64,000 nt of DNA from Trogon surrucura (lineage: Eukaryota; Chordata; Aves; Trogoniformes; Trogonidae). The translations under genes and the position numbers were made by a program. The notes beneath the pieces are model-generated. The model was not told where the DNA came from and did not search any database. It saw nothing but the letters and a program-made list of their open reading frames with translations. Location: the NCBI GenBank assembly GCA_020746105.1, contig CM036629.1, positions 10,432,001-10,496,000 on the forward strand, given 5' to 3'. This document shows positions 61,077 through 64,000 of the stretch, one piece after another (position 1 is the first letter of the stretch; every line of letters starts with the position of its first letter).

Positions 61077-64000
61077 ATATATAGAGGAATCTTTCTTATA
61101 AAGTAACCCTTGCTTTCTTTTCTTGCTATTAAAAAAAACCATATGGCAATAGTTTGGAATATACTTGTATTCTCCAAGATGCTTTGTCATCTTAAATTCT
61201 CCGTCATGAGAGCAGCCTTTCAGCTATTTGTGCAATATGTGTTGGATGGTTCTGTGCTAACAACATAAAAGCACTTTCCAAAATAATGCAAAACATGGGG
61301 ATGGTCCCAAAAAACCAAATTTTGATTCAGCCTCTAATTAGGGAGAACTATAGGCTTGCAAAAACTGTTTCTGTTATGCCTGCCAGACAGACCTGAAATG
61401 ATTTGCCAGATGAGATAACATCACAATAGGATTATTTTTTTCCATTATAGTTTGGAATCTGAGAGAAGTGGTAATCATTATCAGAAAAGCCTGTGTTTCA
61501 CTTTCTGAGGGATATAGGGTCCAGACTTTATAGATTGATCTGGAATGGAGAGCATGAGGCCACCTGCGTTCTAGACTGATTTCTCCAAATCAAAGATACT
61601 GCTTCAGGCTTCTTGTTTGTAACCGTGGGGCTTAGGAATATAATTTATTGCATGCTAGCTTCTCATAGTGTTTGTTGTTTACAGATAGTAACTCATGAAG
61701 TTATGGCAGTTCTTTCTCCCTCTTTTCTCCCACATGGAGCTCTGAGTCTGCTACAGTGTTTGAGTTACTGAATCTGGATAATTTAGTTCAAATCTTGTGT
61801 TCAGTCCTTGCTGCCATCAATCCTCTCCAAATGTTTTAAATCCATATGTATATTAGGTGTGCTTAAAAATGTGGTCTACCTAGAATGTCAGCCTGGCTTA
61901 CTGGTGGTAGCACAGATGTATCCAGTCATTTTTACACTATTCTGTGATCTGTTGCAGTGCCTGAATCCCAACGACATGGTTAGAAAAGTTGTTCTCTCTT
62001 GGCTTATCCTGCTCGCTGGTGAAACTGCTCCAACATCCAGCACAGACGTAATGGCAGCGTGTGTGGTGGGTGCCTAGGACTGTACAGTGCTGCCAGGCAC
62101 GTGCTCGATCCCCGGCCTGCCTTATGTGCTTGGTAAGCCACCCGAAATGGACTTTGGTCTCTGTCATTGCCTCGTATATCCCAGCACACAAGAGGTTTAG
62201 GTTAACGCTGAAGATGCCTCTCTTATATGAGGCACTGAATTGTCCTTCCTTGTCCCAGTTCAGAAGACACGTAATTCTGTGGACCTGTTCCCCACTTACA
62301 GTTAATTGTGCCAAATGTAATGTGGAGGAAATCCAGAGAGAGATTGATAGCATAAAGAATTAATTCTAAGGTCTTTCAAGATTAGGCATTTCACTGACCA
62401 TAATTATGTCTCAGATTTCAGCAGATAACTCTCTTGGCAGAATGATCATTCTCATGGGTTACTACAGATCCAAAATATTTCAGGACTATAAAGTATTTGC
62501 TTGGTCATAATTAGAACGACTGAAAGGACTTTTCTTAATATCCTTTCTTTTTTATTAATGATTCAAGACCAAATTTTTCCCCTGTTAAATACCAATTTAT
62601 CCTGAAAGTATTTTCTTTATTGCACTTAATATCTGAAGAAAATATTAGAGGAAATATTTTAGTGTACTATATGTATAGCTCTGTATTAATCTTTATATAA
62701 GTAGTTGTAAACTGTATTGCACACACAAAGACATTTAAGTGACTCAGCAGTCAACTGATGAACCCTCCTATGTACTGCATTTCAAGTATTATGCCTCTTC
62801 ATATTTTTTTGGCAGATCTAGTAAACAAACGGAGTAAACTGAAACTCCAGGCAGTTACTTATCAACTGCCTCAGATGGTAATAATCTGGATTTAAATAGT
62901 GTCTGAAGGAGATTTCCACTTGGATGAAGGCTGGATGAGCAAGGCAGTTGGCAGGATGCTAATAGCACCTGGAATAGATGGCAGTGAGGGTTTCTGATCT
63001 CCTTAATGGAGAAAATCTGTCAGAGACGTGCAGTGTATGAATAGTCTCGTTCGATGCTCAGGGCAGGGTGGCAGCACGTGCACTTTTCCCTCCACTTGGT
63101 GTTGCTTTTAACCTTTGTGTTGGAGATGGGGAGGCTGCAGCAGTGTTTCAGGTCATCAGATTGGAGTGCTGCAACATGCTGCACTGGGGACAGAGCCCGC
63201 AGCTGGGAGCCACTGGGAGAACCCAGCTAGGGTGGCTGTGATAACCTTTCTTTAATCAGCATGTCTTGCAGGAAATCTGACTCACATGTGCTTTGTGATT
63301 CAAATTTGTGTTCTATTACTTTTCAGGTACACCATAAAGGGCTGGATTTTAAAAAAAAATAAAATATTTTGATTACTTTAAAAAGAACTACTGTGTACAG
63401 CAGAGGATGTGATATAACTGATCAGGTGGTACTTTTGGCTTGTGTTGGTACTTCTGTTTGAGAGAGCAGGTGATTGGCCATTCTGATGAAAGACCCCTGC
63501 TATAGCTTTATCCTGACGGGGCAGCCAAGTCTGGTAGCATTTAGATTAGTTTTTTTACCTTTTGGATTGAACTGCAATGATATTTTCTTTCAGGCAATTG
63601 GTGTGTCAGGGAAAGAAGTGGCAAGAAGGAAGGATTTCTTTTTAGTTTGGCTTGGGGATTTTCTTATGGATTTTTAAAATAATTTTTTAAGTTACTTTAC
63701 TACAATGATACAATAGGTTCTGGATAATAATGATGAAAGTAGCGTCTGAAGTGTAGTAGCAAAGAAATCTTTATTTCCCTGAAGCTTTTCAAGCAGTTTG
63801 TTTAGCTAATTAAAGAGAATGGACTCCTATGCTGCCACGTGGGTTTGCCACCTCATTTTTCCTCTGAGAGCCATTGCAAATTCAGTAACTTCCTGTCTAA
63901 TATTCTTGCAAGTGTACATTGCAATATGCCAATATCTGCTGATTGCATTAGAGGGAGGCCCATAGGTGCATCTGACTGCAAAGTTTTCTACATCAAGTTT
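61077..64000. other. Gene-free interval to the window end
   Basis: No recognisable gene or repeat. Frames of 138 codons (minus, 61937-62353) and 100 codons (plus, 62061-62363) overlap each other and look random. The part at about 62950-63240 is somewhat richer in G and C than its surroundings. Confidence 0.55.

Noticed and set aside
1-64000. Exons of the human neighbour VSTM2B (a V-set immunoglobulin protein)
   Set aside because: I looked for V-set hallmarks such as a Trp core and a D-x-A-x-Y-x-C segment in the listed frames and found none. The gene probably lies outside the window.
1-64000. CRISPR arrays, operons or prophage
   Set aside because: No regularly spaced repeats or prokaryotic gene organisation occur. 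The window is vertebrate nuclear DNA.

Overview
The window reads as nuclear DNA of a bird. Three things point that way. CR1 LINE fragments carry the typical 3' tail. A solo LTR resembles the avian ERVL type. A short SINE joins a tRNA-Ile-like head to a CR1 tail, an arrangement described from zebra finch and relatives. The one clear gene encodes a protein very close to the bird and mammal Rieske protein. Differences from the chicken protein as I recall it suggest a non-galliform bird, possibly a passerine or another neoavian; this is inference.

Layout: 1-21,000 is AT-rich, gene-free DNA holding the SINE (4459-4642), the solo LTR with a perfect 5-bp target duplication (11927-12470) and an old CR1 copy (about 17475-18560). 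From 21,012 to about 24,180 lies UQCRFS1 on the minus strand. It has two coding exons, a 2,080-bp intron, a short 3' UTR and a CpG-island promoter with NRF1-, CRE-, YY1- and E-box-like sites. The island continues outward to about 24,720 with a (CAG)7 run, G-runs and a consensus splice donor on the plus strand, so a divergent transcript is possible. Three CR1 fragments follow (24939-25489, 27218-27336, 28351-28520).

From 28,521 to 64,000 I recognise no protein-coding gene. This stretch holds homopolymer and pyrimidine tracts, two short tandem duplications, a CpG-rich patch, AT-rich blocks with many homeodomain-type motifs that could be conserved regulatory DNA, and a few isolated open stretches or splice-flanked segments that could be exons of unannotated transcripts.

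Functionally the window is one housekeeping respiratory-chain gene inside a gene desert. UQCRFS1 supplies the iron-sulfur subunit of mitochondrial complex III, and its promoter motifs fit a nuclear gene controlled with the rest of oxidative phosphorylation. I found no convincing new biological system. The best leads are the possible divergent transcript, a splice-flanked 77-bp segment at 40010-40086 and a coding-like open stretch at 60840-61076.
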